A DNA stretch of 64,000 nucleotides, taken from contig JAJQFD010000023.1 of assembly GCA_021201335.1 (NCBI GenBank), positions 62,001 through 126,000 on the forward strand, written 5' to 3'. Shown piece by piece: positions 19,453-28,688 of the stretch; positions within the stretch are counted from its first letter, which is position 1, and the number at the start of each line of letters is the position of its first letter. The notes below the pieces were generated by a model, which made no database searches, was not told the DNA's origin, and saw only the letters and a program-made list of their open reading frames with translations. This DNA is from Bacteroides sp. Lineage in GTDB: Bacteria; Bacteroidota; Bacteroidia; Bacteroidales; Bacteroidaceae. The position numbers and the translations under genes are program-made.

Positions 19453-21780
19453 TCAATTACGATATTGATACTTCATCGTTTTTCCTGGTAAGGAAAGTGA
19501 AGGCGGAACTGCATCGGCAGATACCCCACGTTTATAATTTGGTTTGGCGCTCATTACAAAACGCAACTTAACACCGTCGCGGATGTCCTCGTATCTTAGA
19601 TAAGATTTATCATATTTCTTTCCATTTACATACAATTCTTTTACATAGATATTTTTCGACGACCAATTATCTGCGGCCATTTCAATGAATTTCCCATTGC
19701 TCATCCTGACGGTTATGGCTTCCACACAGGGTGAACCAATATTGTAAATGTTGCTGGATGGAGCAATTGGATAAAATCCCATACAATTGAACATATACCA
19801 GGCCGACATCTGGCCGCAATCGTCATTACCGCTAAGCGCATCCGGTGTATTGCCATAGAAACGATCTGCAATTGTCCGAATCCATTTCTGACATTTCCAC
19901 GGTTCTTTCAGGTAGTTATAAAGATATGCTATATGATGGCAAGGTTCATTGCCATGCCAGTAAGCTCCGATACGTCCCTGAATATCATGTGCACCAGGGA
20001 TATCATCGGGTAACTCTACTGTAAATAGTTCATCCAGATGCTTACGGAACCACTCTTCGCCTGCCTCATTGATATATCCTTGTACATCCTGAGGAACAGA
20101 CCAGGTATATTGCATCGTAAATCCTTCTGTTATATCTCCCCAACCATGAATGGAACCAGGTCCCTGATATGCCACCGGTGTAAATGGTGTTCTCCAGTTT
20201 CCCTGACTATCCCTTCCCCGCATATATTTTGTTTCGGGATCAATCAATGTCTGGTAAGAAAGCGCGCGATTCTGAAAATAACGGTAATCATCTTCTTTAC
20301 CCAACACTTTAGCAACCTGCGCAATACAATAATCATCATAGGCATATTCCAATGTTTTGGATACCGATTCAGCTTCCTTATCAAAAGGTACATATCCCAT
20401 TGAACGATACTCCGGTAAGCAGTCATAGTTCGGGTTCATGGCCGTAGTCTTCATCGCATGGTATGCCCGTTCATAATTAAAGCCTTTTACACCCTTTACT
20501 ATCATATCTGCCAGCACAGATACCGCGTGGTAACCAATCATACACCAGGTTTCGCTACCGTAGAAAGACCAGATAGGAAGCATTTTCTCTACACTCTTGT
20601 CATAATGGGCCAACATAGAATTCGCTATATCTGCATTAATATCTTGATGAACCAGGTTGAACCAGGGATGCAGTGCCCGGTAGGTATCCCATAAAGAGAA
20701 AACCGTGTAATTAGTAAAACCTTCAGCTTTTTCGATATTCTTATCTAATCCCCGAAACCTTCCGTCCCAATCCTGAAAGATGAATGGATGTAAGGCCGCA
20801 TGATAAGCGGAGGTATAGAATGTTTCTTTTGTTTTCTGGTCGGCTGTCAGTGAATATTTTTCCAATTCTTTCTGCCAGAGGGCTTCCCCATGACTCTTCA
20901 GATCGTCAAAAGACAGACCTTCCAGTTCTTTCATATTCATCTTTGCACCGTCGGTACTGACTCCGGAAATGGCTGTTTTTACTATCACTTCTTCCCCTTC
21001 TTCCATGTTAAAATAGATACAGGCCATTAAATTCTTTCCCCAGGCTTCATAGCTACTTCTGTATCGGGATGTATTATAAATTACCGGCTTTTTATCTTGC
21101 ATAAAACGCAGTCCGGTTAGCTTTTTCGAAAAAGTTGCGGTAAAATACACATGTCGCTCAGGTCCCCATCCCTTTACCAGTTTATATCCGGTGATAGTCG
21201 AATCATTTTCCATTCTTAGATTGGCCCATTCACAAGATTGCCATAAAGTATGATCCATATCGATGAGAATAAATGCTTTCTCCGCTTTTGGATAAGTAAA
21301 CCGGAACATGCCACTCCGTATCCCGGAAGTCATCTCCGCTTTTACATCATAGTCAGCCAACTCTACTGCATAATAATTGGGAGAAGCCCATTCTTTTTTG
21401 TGCGAGTAACGTGAGCGATAGCCCCGATCCGGTTCCTCGTGTGTACCGGGCTCCAGATGGATTTCCCCAGTACCCGGCATGAAAAGGAAATCTCCCAAAT
21501 CAGGAATACCCGTACCGCTTAAATGCGTTAGGCTGAACCCAAGCAAAGTAGTATGTGCATATTTATATCCTGCTGCAGCATCATAATACTTACGATCGGT
21601 ATCCGGGCTTATCTGTATTCCTCCAAAAGGGATCTGTGCCCCTGGGTATACATTTCCATAGCCGTCTGTACCTACAAATGGATTTACGTAATCGGTGCGT
21701 TTTTCGGTTTGTGCCGTGCCCGACAAAACTGCCAGACACGACAAACCCAAAAACAACTTTTTACCTGCTATTATCTTCAT
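19453..21780 (-). CDS. GH92 alpha-mannosidase (first)
   Basis: A 775-aa exported enzyme with a signal peptide (about 1-23). It opens with the GH92 start DYVNPFVGTDGYGNVYPGA and continues with SLTHLSGTGIPDLGDFLFMP. The catalytic elements are complete: YWHGNEPCHHIAYL carries the general acid Glu and GNDDCGQMSAWYMF the Asp pair that activates water. GH92 enzymes are calcium-dependent, inverting exo-alpha-mannosidases. The HGNEP form is typical of true mannosidases, but the linkage (1,2, 1,3 or 1,4) cannot be assigned. Its start lies 7 bp after the stop of the upstream metallopeptidase gene. Confidence 0.94.
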   Translation of the reverse strand: MKIIAGKKLFLGLSCLAVLSGTAQTEKRTDYVNPFVGTDGYGNVYPGAQIPFGGIQISPDTDRKYYDAAAGYKYAHTTLLGFSLTHLSGTGIPDLGDFLFMPGTGEIHLEPGTHEEPDRGYRSRYSHKKEWASPNYYAVELADYDVKAEMTSGIRSGMFRFTYPKAEKAFILIDMDHTLWQSCEWANLRMENDSTITGYKLVKGWGPERHVYFTATFSKKLTGLRFMQDKKPVIYNTSRYRSSYEAWGKNLMACIYFNMEEGEEVIVKTAISGVSTDGAKMNMKELEGLSFDDLKSHGEALWQKELEKYSLTADQKTKETFYTSAYHAALHPFIFQDWDGRFRGLDKNIEKAEGFTNYTVFSLWDTYRALHPWFNLVHQDINADIANSMLAHYDKSVEKMLPIWSFYGSETWCMIGYHAVSVLADMIVKGVKGFNYERAYHAMKTTAMNPNYDCLPEYRSMGYVPFDKEAESVSKTLEYAYDDYCIAQVAKVLGKEDDYRYFQNRALSYQTLIDPETKYMRGRDSQGNWRTPFTPVAYQGPGSIHGWGDITEGFTMQYTWSVPQDVQGYINEAGEEWFRKHLDELFTVELPDDIPGAHDIQGRIGAYWHGNEPCHHIAYLYNYLKEPWKCQKWIRTIADRFYGNTPDALSGNDDCGQMSAWYMFNCMGFYPIAPSSNIYNIGSPCVEAITVRMSNGKFIEMAADNWSSKNIYVKELYVNGKKYDKSYLRYEDIRDGVKLRFVMSAKPNYKRGVSADAVPPSLSLPGKTMKYQYRN

Positions 21781-21787
21781 GGCTCAC

Positions 21788-22579
21788 TTATGCTTGTATA
21801 TCGCCTACGGCTATCTGATATTCACGCCATAGGTCATCTATATTATATTCTTTTCCCAATATATGTTTTATGGCACCATCAAATGACCAAGGAATGATTT
21901 CCAGCGCACTCTTGTTGAACTTACGCAGAAACTCCGGGTCTTTATTATCACGCAACCACACTAAAAAATAGCCGGTTGTTCGATAACCGTCCATATAATT
22001 TCCACCTGTCGGGCGGCCATTGGAATCGAAACCTCCGTTGGCTACCCGTACGGCATCGGCCATGCCTTCAATAAATGCCCAGAACACCCGGTTTGTTCCA
22101 TAGGTTCCGATACCCTGGGGTTCAAGTTGGTAAGCATGCGTCAACTCGTGTAATAATATACCCCGGGTTTCAAAAAGTATTTTGGCAGTATCATTATCTG
22201 CAAATGCAGATTCGATATAGCGCGTACTATAGAAAATATCAATGTTTCCATGGCTTCCTCCTTTGGCAGAAATACCCTCAATATCCTGTAATGTATAATG
22301 AATCTGATGAACAGGGACGATGCTGTCTTTCGGTGAATTATAGAGCGTAGACAGTACTGTCCTGGCTTGTTCTTTGATGTAGGAATCTGCGTCCGGGATA
22401 ATCTGGTGATAAATTTCCGATCCCTTCGTTTCAGGTGCTTTATCTTCAAACAGAATAGTTCCTACCTCGTACTTATCCCAAACCGAGGTAACAGCCTCAT
22501 TCCGTCCATTTTTATTCTCTGTGCATGCGCCTGCACCCATCAGCAAACACGTAGCATATAGCACATATTTCTTTTTCAT
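21788..22579 (-). CDS. Basic-secretory-protein-type zinc metallopeptidase lipoprotein (small)
   Basis: A 263-aa lipoprotein with a lipobox at GAGAC (Cys19). The zinc motif HELTH is followed by AYQLEPQGIGTYG and by IEGMADAVRVANGG, the order seen in the plant basic secretory protein (BSP) family of metallopeptidases. The C-terminal RTTGYFLVWLRDNKDPEFLRK also fits. A role in cutting peptide from glycoprotein is suggested by its position between two GH92 genes, 17 bp after one and 7 bp before the next. Peptidase activity is inferred from the motif only. Confidence 0.8.
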   Translation of the reverse strand: MKKKYVLYATCLLMGAGACTENKNGRNEAVTSVWDKYEVGTILFEDKAPETKGSEIYHQIIPDADSYIKEQARTVLSTLYNSPKDSIVPVHQIHYTLQDIEGISAKGGSHGNIDIFYSTRYIESAFADNDTAKILFETRGILLHELTHAYQLEPQGIGTYGTNRVFWAFIEGMADAVRVANGGFDSNGRPTGGNYMDGYRTTGYFLVWLRDNKDPEFLRKFNKSALEIIPWSFDGAIKHILGKEYNIDDLWREYQIAVGDIQA

Positions 22580-22596
22580 ATCTTTTGTTTTACTAG

Positions 22597-24930
22597 TTAG
22601 TCAATTCCGTTTGTCAAAGAATACGGTTTATTCTCTTTGGCTAATCCTCTTCGCTTATTGGGTGACGAACTCATTTTAAATTCGAGCACACCTCCCTTTA
22701 AAATATCTTCGTGTGTTATATACATTTTAGAATAGATGATTCCGTTTAATTTCAGAGACTGAACATAGCGTTTTTTATCACTAACTCCCGGAGCCTTAAT
22801 TTCCAGAATATTCCCATTGGGAAGTTTCAACTTTATAGAAGGCAGATAGGGAGCACCTAATACATATTGATCCGTTCCGGGACAAACCGGATAGAACCCC
22901 ATGACTGAAAACAGATACCAGGCAGACATCTGACCACAATCATCGTTCCCCCCAAGTCCGTTGATCTCATTCCTGTACATTTTATTCAAAATTTCTCGTA
23001 ACCAGTACTGTGTTTTCCAAGGTTGAGAAGTCCATGCATACAGATAAGGCACATGATGGCTTGGCTCGTTACCGTGAACATATCCGCCTACTAAACACTC
23101 TTCCGTAATATCCTCGTTATGATCATAATATTTCCCGGGCAAGTGCATTGAAAATAGCTCATCCAGTTTTTCAACGAATTTCTGTTCGCCACCCATCAAG
23201 TCTATCATACCAAACACATCGTGTGGGACATGGAAAGAGAAGTTCCATGAATTCCCTTCGATAAAGCCTTCACCGTATGTCTGCAACACATCAAACTCTT
23301 TCTTAAATGAACCATCACTGTAGCGGGGACGGGCAAACCCGATCGTCGTATCATAAATGTTCCGATAATTCAATGCTCGTTTCCGGTAAGTTTTTGCAAT
23401 AGCTTTCTTCCCCGCTTTAAATGCTGTCTGATAGATCGTCCAGTCATCGTATGCATACTCCAAAGTAGAGGAAGCTGCCGTACCGCTTTTGTCCAGTGGA
23501 ATGTATCCTAATTTTATATAGTCGGCTACTCCTTCATAATAGTGTACGGTAGAAGTTGTAATCATTGCATCCAAAGCATCCGGTATATCCTGAAAAACCC
23601 CTTTAGCAATGGCGTCCGCCAAAACAGATGTAGCATGATAGCCGCTCATACACCAGTTTTCATTTCCCATGTGGCTCCATACCGGCAACATGCCATGCAC
23701 ACTTTGTTGTTGGTGTTTAATCATCGACTTCACCATATGTGCATTGCGTTCCGGCTTGATAAGGTTAAGGAACGGATGTTGCGCGCGGTAAGTATCCCAG
23801 AGTGAGAAGATGGTATAATTGGTAAAATCTTCTGCCTGATGAATGTTATGATCCAATCCCCGGTAAGCACCATCCACATCCATATATACAGACGGATTAA
23901 TCATGGTATGATACAAGGAGGTATAAAACATAGCTTTCTGATCGGGCGTACCTTCTATTTCAAAATGATCCAGTTCCTTGTTCCAGGCTTTGGCCGCGGC
24001 TTTTGCTAACTGATCGAAACTTTTACCTGTCGCTTCTGCTTGTAGATTCTTAATTGCCCCGTCAGTGCTAACGGCCGATAGCGCAACTTTCACCACTAAT
24101 TCAGATTGTTGTTTTGTGTCAAAATTAAAGTAAGCCACAATCTTACGACCAGTTATTTCCGGGAAATTATCGTTCACCTTAAACCGCCGCCAGAAACCAT
24201 TATATAATATCTTCCCTTTCTCTTCATAACCATAACTCCGGATAGGCTGTGACAAGGAAATCGCAAAATAGGTATAGTTTGTACGCGCCCACCCATTTGT
24301 AATCCGATAGCCCGTCAACAGCGTATCATTTTCCACCCGCAGGTTCGCCCACAGCACTTTGCCGTCATAATTGTAAATACCATGTATTAAGTCCAGAATC
24401 AGATGCCCTTCTCGCCCTTTCGGAAAAGTATACTTATGTATCCCCACTCGCTCTGTAGCTGTCATCTGTGCCCTGATACCGTAATCATCCAGCATAACTT
24501 CGTAATAACCGGGAGTAGCGTTCTCAGTAGCATGATCAAAACGCGAACGATATCCTTCTTCAGGATAATCTGCCCGTCCGGGATTCAGTTTTAGTTCACC
24601 TGTTGCAGGCATAAGGAGAATATCTCCCAGGTCGGAATGACCTGTACCGCTCAGGTGAGTATGACTGAAACCGACAATGGTTTTGTCGCGATATTGATAA
24701 CCGGCGCAATACTCATACGCATTCTTCTGATACTGTCCGCCTATGTTATGGGGAATAGTATCAGTATCCGGACTTAGTTGTACGGATCCAAAAGGCATGC
24801 AAGCCCCGGGAAAGGTATGGCCCATCCCATTTGTGCCGATTATCGGATTAACGAAATCGATCGGTTGTTGTGCCATACCTGGAAGGAATAAAATGACCCA
24901 GGTCCAAAATGTCAGGTATTTCTTATTCAT
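22597..24930 (-). CDS. GH92 alpha-mannosidase (second)
   Basis: A 777-aa exported enzyme with a signal peptide (about 1-20). The N-terminal DFVNPIIGTNGMGHTFPGA and the long insert around QYQKNAYEYCAGYQYRDKT mark a GH92 subgroup different from the first enzyme. Catalytic motifs are intact: VHGNEPSHHVPYLY with the acid Glu and GNDDCGQMSAWYLF with the base Asp residues. It would release alpha-mannose in the periplasm or at the surface. Its ATG overlaps the stop of the upstream metallopeptidase gene by 8 bp, so the two are likely translationally coupled. Confidence 0.94.
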   Translation of the reverse strand: MNKKYLTFWTWVILFLPGMAQQPIDFVNPIIGTNGMGHTFPGACMPFGSVQLSPDTDTIPHNIGGQYQKNAYEYCAGYQYRDKTIVGFSHTHLSGTGHSDLGDILLMPATGELKLNPGRADYPEEGYRSRFDHATENATPGYYEVMLDDYGIRAQMTATERVGIHKYTFPKGREGHLILDLIHGIYNYDGKVLWANLRVENDTLLTGYRITNGWARTNYTYFAISLSQPIRSYGYEEKGKILYNGFWRRFKVNDNFPEITGRKIVAYFNFDTKQQSELVVKVALSAVSTDGAIKNLQAEATGKSFDQLAKAAAKAWNKELDHFEIEGTPDQKAMFYTSLYHTMINPSVYMDVDGAYRGLDHNIHQAEDFTNYTIFSLWDTYRAQHPFLNLIKPERNAHMVKSMIKHQQQSVHGMLPVWSHMGNENWCMSGYHATSVLADAIAKGVFQDIPDALDAMITTSTVHYYEGVADYIKLGYIPLDKSGTAASSTLEYAYDDWTIYQTAFKAGKKAIAKTYRKRALNYRNIYDTTIGFARPRYSDGSFKKEFDVLQTYGEGFIEGNSWNFSFHVPHDVFGMIDLMGGEQKFVEKLDELFSMHLPGKYYDHNEDITEECLVGGYVHGNEPSHHVPYLYAWTSQPWKTQYWLREILNKMYRNEINGLGGNDDCGQMSAWYLFSVMGFYPVCPGTDQYVLGAPYLPSIKLKLPNGNILEIKAPGVSDKKRYVQSLKLNGIIYSKMYITHEDILKGGVLEFKMSSSPNKRRGLAKENKPYSLTNGID

Positions 24931-26266
24931 TATCTTTAATAAAAGCGTTTACTTCCACCACATATTCTTCCCACAACTCTTTCATCGTTTTTCCCGGATA
25001 ACTCTGTGACAAGATCAGCCTGGTGGCATTTTCAAGACTCCATGCATTGGTCAGTTCATCCATTAAGACAGTCCAGGGTAATAAGCGTACAAAGTCGCCG
25101 TTATAAACTCTCAACCAACTCATAAAAGCCCCGGATGTGTTGTAATCAATTTGCCAGACATATTTTTTATCATCCTGAGGATCTTCGTAAGGTTTACTGA
25201 TCGCACTTTTATATTCTGCAATCTGCGTATTCATATTATAACCCTTATTGGCGATTTTTACTGCATCCGGCCATCCTTCCTGATATCCCTGCCGATCACA
25301 ACCATGTTGATCACCATTACTATCAGTCTTCGTATATTTACTACCGGCAGGCATCCACTCTACACAATGTCCCATCTCATGCATCATGACATGTTGCATA
25401 TCCGGTAATTTCCATAAATCGGAATTCGGATTTCCTACACTGGCCTCATAATTGATTCTTCTACCTGTATTATGATCGGGATAATCCATAGCATTAGCAA
25501 CTCCAACTCCATCACCAAGATGAATGTCCAGATTCATATAAGGGTCGAAAGCCAAATTATAGGGATCGAATGACATAGCCGATACGTCCATATAATACCA
25601 CTCTTTAAATCGTTCTTTCGCCGTTGTTTCATTTCCGCCACCCACTAAATCAGCAATAGCAGATGCTGGTTTCGATGAAGAAGAGGAAAAACTGACAATG
25701 ACCGGAGTAGATACATTCTGCATAAAGTAGGTCATTGCAGAATAGTCTTTATCCATTTGTACACTCTGGTCATTGATGTTTACCCAATCACTCATTTGTT
25801 GCTCTCCGTTCGTGTCTTCATAAATCGAACGGTAACGTACCTCATCCAATCCGGCTTGTTGGGTGACTACCACACTCCGGTATTTGCTTAGCCATAGCGA
25901 ACTAATCTCATTATTATAATCACGTTTCTTCACTTCCAGATGTCCGAATACGTCTATATTCGGTATCATAACACGTTGTGTTTTAACTCCTGAAAGGAGT
26001 GAGTAAAATTCAAATTCAGCTCCAATATATTCATCTTTAGCTTCCCAAGACGTGTTGTCTTTATCCCACATAATATAAAGCTCATTGAGATTTTTATCAT
26101 ACTTCAACTCCTTGACAGGTGCAGCAATATAATCTGAGTTCGTATCCCCGTTGCCATTCCCTGTGATATTGGGATCAGGCCCCAGAGGGTCTTCTTCACG
26201 ACCGATACATGTGATTAATGCCAATGAGGCGAATAATATTCCGAATATTTCTCTTAAATGTTTCAT
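24923..26266 (-). CDS. Basic-secretory-protein-like metallopeptidase lipoprotein (large)
   Basis: A 447-aa lipoprotein with a lipobox at LITC (Cys20). An N-terminal beta-rich domain (about 45-180, DUF4998-like) precedes a peptidase domain with HEMGHCVEW, then QEGWPDAVKIANKGY and SGAFMSWLRVYNGDFVRLL, the same motif order as the smaller metallopeptidase of this operon. The extra N-terminal domain may bind substrate. It is 44 bp after the third GH92 gene and overlaps the second GH92 gene by 8 bp. Family placement is by motif; peptide targets are unknown. Confidence 0.75.
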   Translation of the reverse strand: MKHLREIFGILFASLALITCIGREEDPLGPDPNITGNGNGDTNSDYIAAPVKELKYDKNLNELYIMWDKDNTSWEAKDEYIGAEFEFYSLLSGVKTQRVMIPNIDVFGHLEVKKRDYNNEISSLWLSKYRSVVVTQQAGLDEVRYRSIYEDTNGEQQMSDWVNINDQSVQMDKDYSAMTYFMQNVSTPVIVSFSSSSSKPASAIADLVGGGNETTAKERFKEWYYMDVSAMSFDPYNLAFDPYMNLDIHLGDGVGVANAMDYPDHNTGRRINYEASVGNPNSDLWKLPDMQHVMMHEMGHCVEWMPAGSKYTKTDSNGDQHGCDRQGYQEGWPDAVKIANKGYNMNTQIAEYKSAISKPYEDPQDDKKYVWQIDYNTSGAFMSWLRVYNGDFVRLLPWTVLMDELTNAWSLENATRLILSQSYPGKTMKELWEEYVVEVNAFIKDNE

Positions 26267-26309
26267 CTAATTTATTGTTATGTTATTATTAATCACTTCC
26301 GATATAACT

Positions 26310-28596
26310 TTACTTCTCACGAGAGAAAGAGTAGGGAGCATCTGACTTGTTCACCCCTCTACCTTTTGCCGGTTGATGATCCATGTCGAAAGTAAGTCGT
26401 CCGCCTTTCAACAGATCAAAATGATTCAGGTAATTCTTCGTATAATTCTTACCGTTAAAGTTCATGGAACGGATATATCTGTTCTCGTCGCTGTTTCTCG
26501 GAGCAGATATTTCAATTCTCTTACCATTTTCCAATGCAACGGTTATTTTCCTGAAGTAAGGAGCACCCATTACATATTCATTACTTCCGGGACATACCGG
26601 ATAGAATCCCAATGCGGTAAACACATACCAGGCCGAAGTTTGTCCGTTGTCTTCATCACCGCAATACCCATCAGGTGTAGGCGAATACAGACGGGTCATC
26701 ACTTCGCGTAGCCAATATTGTGCTTTCCAGGGTTCTCCCGCATAGTTGTATAAATAGATCATGTGTTGAATAGGCTGGTTGCCATGAGCATAATTGCCCA
26801 TATTCATGATTTCCATTTCCCGAATTTCATGAATTACGCCCCCATAATAACTATCATCAAACACAGGTGGCAGGTTAAAAACTGAATCCAACATATTCAC
26901 AAACATCTTTTCGCCACCCATCAGATCAATCAGCCCCTGTACATCATGAAATACCGACCATGTATAATGCCAACTGTTTCCTTCCGTAAATGCGTCCCCC
27001 CATCTGAAAGGATTGAACGGTGCCTGGAAGGTACCGTCGGCATTCTTGCCACGCATTAATTTTGTTTCCGGGTCAAAAAGGTTGCGATAGTTTTGACTTC
27101 TCTTTTTGTATACTTCGAGTTCTTCTGCCGGACGTCCCAATTTCTTACCCATTTGCCAGATGCACCAATCAGCATAGGCATATTCCAATGTACGGGCAGC
27201 ATTCTCATTAATATTCACATCATAAGGTACATAACCCAGTTGATTATAATATTCATATCCCCGACGTCCGGTACTGGAAACGCGTGGATGCACACTATTT
27301 GCACCGACTAACAACCCTTCATACATTTTTATAGCATCCGATCGCGTTACATTTTTCAGGAATGCATCTGCTACTACAGAGGCAGAATTATTGCCTACCA
27401 TACATCCCCGATGACCGGGACTTGCCCATTCGGGGAAGAAACCGCTCTCAAGATATGTATTCAGTAAACCCTCCTGCATTTTTTCTCCCATGGAAGGATA
27501 AAGTAGGTTCACCAAGGGAAAAAGGCACCGGAATGTATCCCAGAAACCAGTATCAGTAAACATATATCCCGGACGGATCTCACCATTGTATGGACTATAA
27601 TGAACCGTTTCTCCTTTTTCATTTATCTCATAAAACATACGTGGGAAAAGTACCGAACGATACAAACAAGAGTAAAAGGTCCTCATCCGTTCCGTATCAT
27701 TATCCTCCACTTTTATACACCCCAATACTTCGTTCCAGACCTTACGCCCCGCTTCTTTGGTTTGTTCAAATGATTTATGACCGATTTCCTGTAGGTTCAA
27801 CTCTGCTTGTTCCAGGCTGATAAATGAAGAGGCAACCCGGGCGTGTACTTGCTCTCCCTTTTGAGTAGAAAAACCAATAGCCGCACCTACGTGGTTTGAT
27901 TGCAGTTCCAGATGTTTTTCCACTATATGATAATCAGACCATACCTTATTGAAAGTAAACGCTTTATCAAATTCGATAATAAAATAGTTTTTAAAGTTTT
28001 GGGGGAACACCGCCACTGTTCCGGGTTGTATAACCTACAATTCGGTTCTGTTCCGGAATAATCCGGATATACGAACCACGATCGAAAGCGTCAATGATAA
28101 CATACGCATCTTTGCTTTCGGGAAACGTAAAACGAAAGTAGGCACAGCGTTCAGTTGGTGTAATTTCTGTCGTTAGATTATATTCCGACAAATAAACGCT
28201 ATAATAATAAGGTGTTGCCTTTTCTGCTTTATGTGAAAACCACGAAGCACGGTTATCCTGGTTAATCTTTAACTGACCAGTTATCGGCATAAGGGAAAAT
28301 TGACCATAATCATTTATCCACGGACTGGGTTGGTGCGTTTGCTTGAAACCTCTGATTTTATCAGAAGCATACGTATACGCCCAACCGTCTCCCATTTTCC
28401 CGGTCTGTGGCATCCAAAAATTCATCCCCCAGGGCAAAGCGATGGCCGGATATGTATTACCGTTTGACAATGAGATTTTAGAGTCGGTTCCCATCAACGG
28501 GTTTACATAATCCACCGGTTCCTTCAAAGAATTCGCAAAGGAGAATCCCCAATGAATGACTAAAAACGAGAATAGTAATAATCTGACTTGATTCAT
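26310..28596 (-). pseudogene. GH92 family protein (third), frameshifted, Gln at catalytic-acid position
   Basis: I start the gene at 28596, which gives a signal peptide (MNQVRLLLFSFLVIHWGFSF). The frame breaks at a run of five C on the coding strand (28001-28005): it reads NSGGVPPKL-stop, while the next frame continues FPQNFKNYFIIEFDKAF. Removing one C gives GGVPQNFKNYF and a full enzyme of about 761 aa. The opening DYVNPLMGTDSKISLSNGNT and TPQTG-like MPQTGKMGDGW mark a distinct GH92 subgroup. The acid motif reads HGNQP with Gln (bases 26775-26777) instead of the Glu of HGNEP, and the base motif reads GDEDNGQTSAWY. It could act on mannose-1-phosphate diesters if intact. Confidence 0.82.
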
Positions 28597-28688
28597 GGCA
28601 TTAAAGTAAGGGTTAAATAGTCCAGAGAACTTTCCTGAGAGCATCCTCCGGACTTTGTTGTTTTTAGAGTTTAAGGAGAATTAGCTGT

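Noticed and set aside
26310..28644. Two separate genes in place of the third GH92
   Set aside because: The pieces overlap in the C5 run and together give one uninterrupted GH92; neither half has both the N-terminal and catalytic domains.
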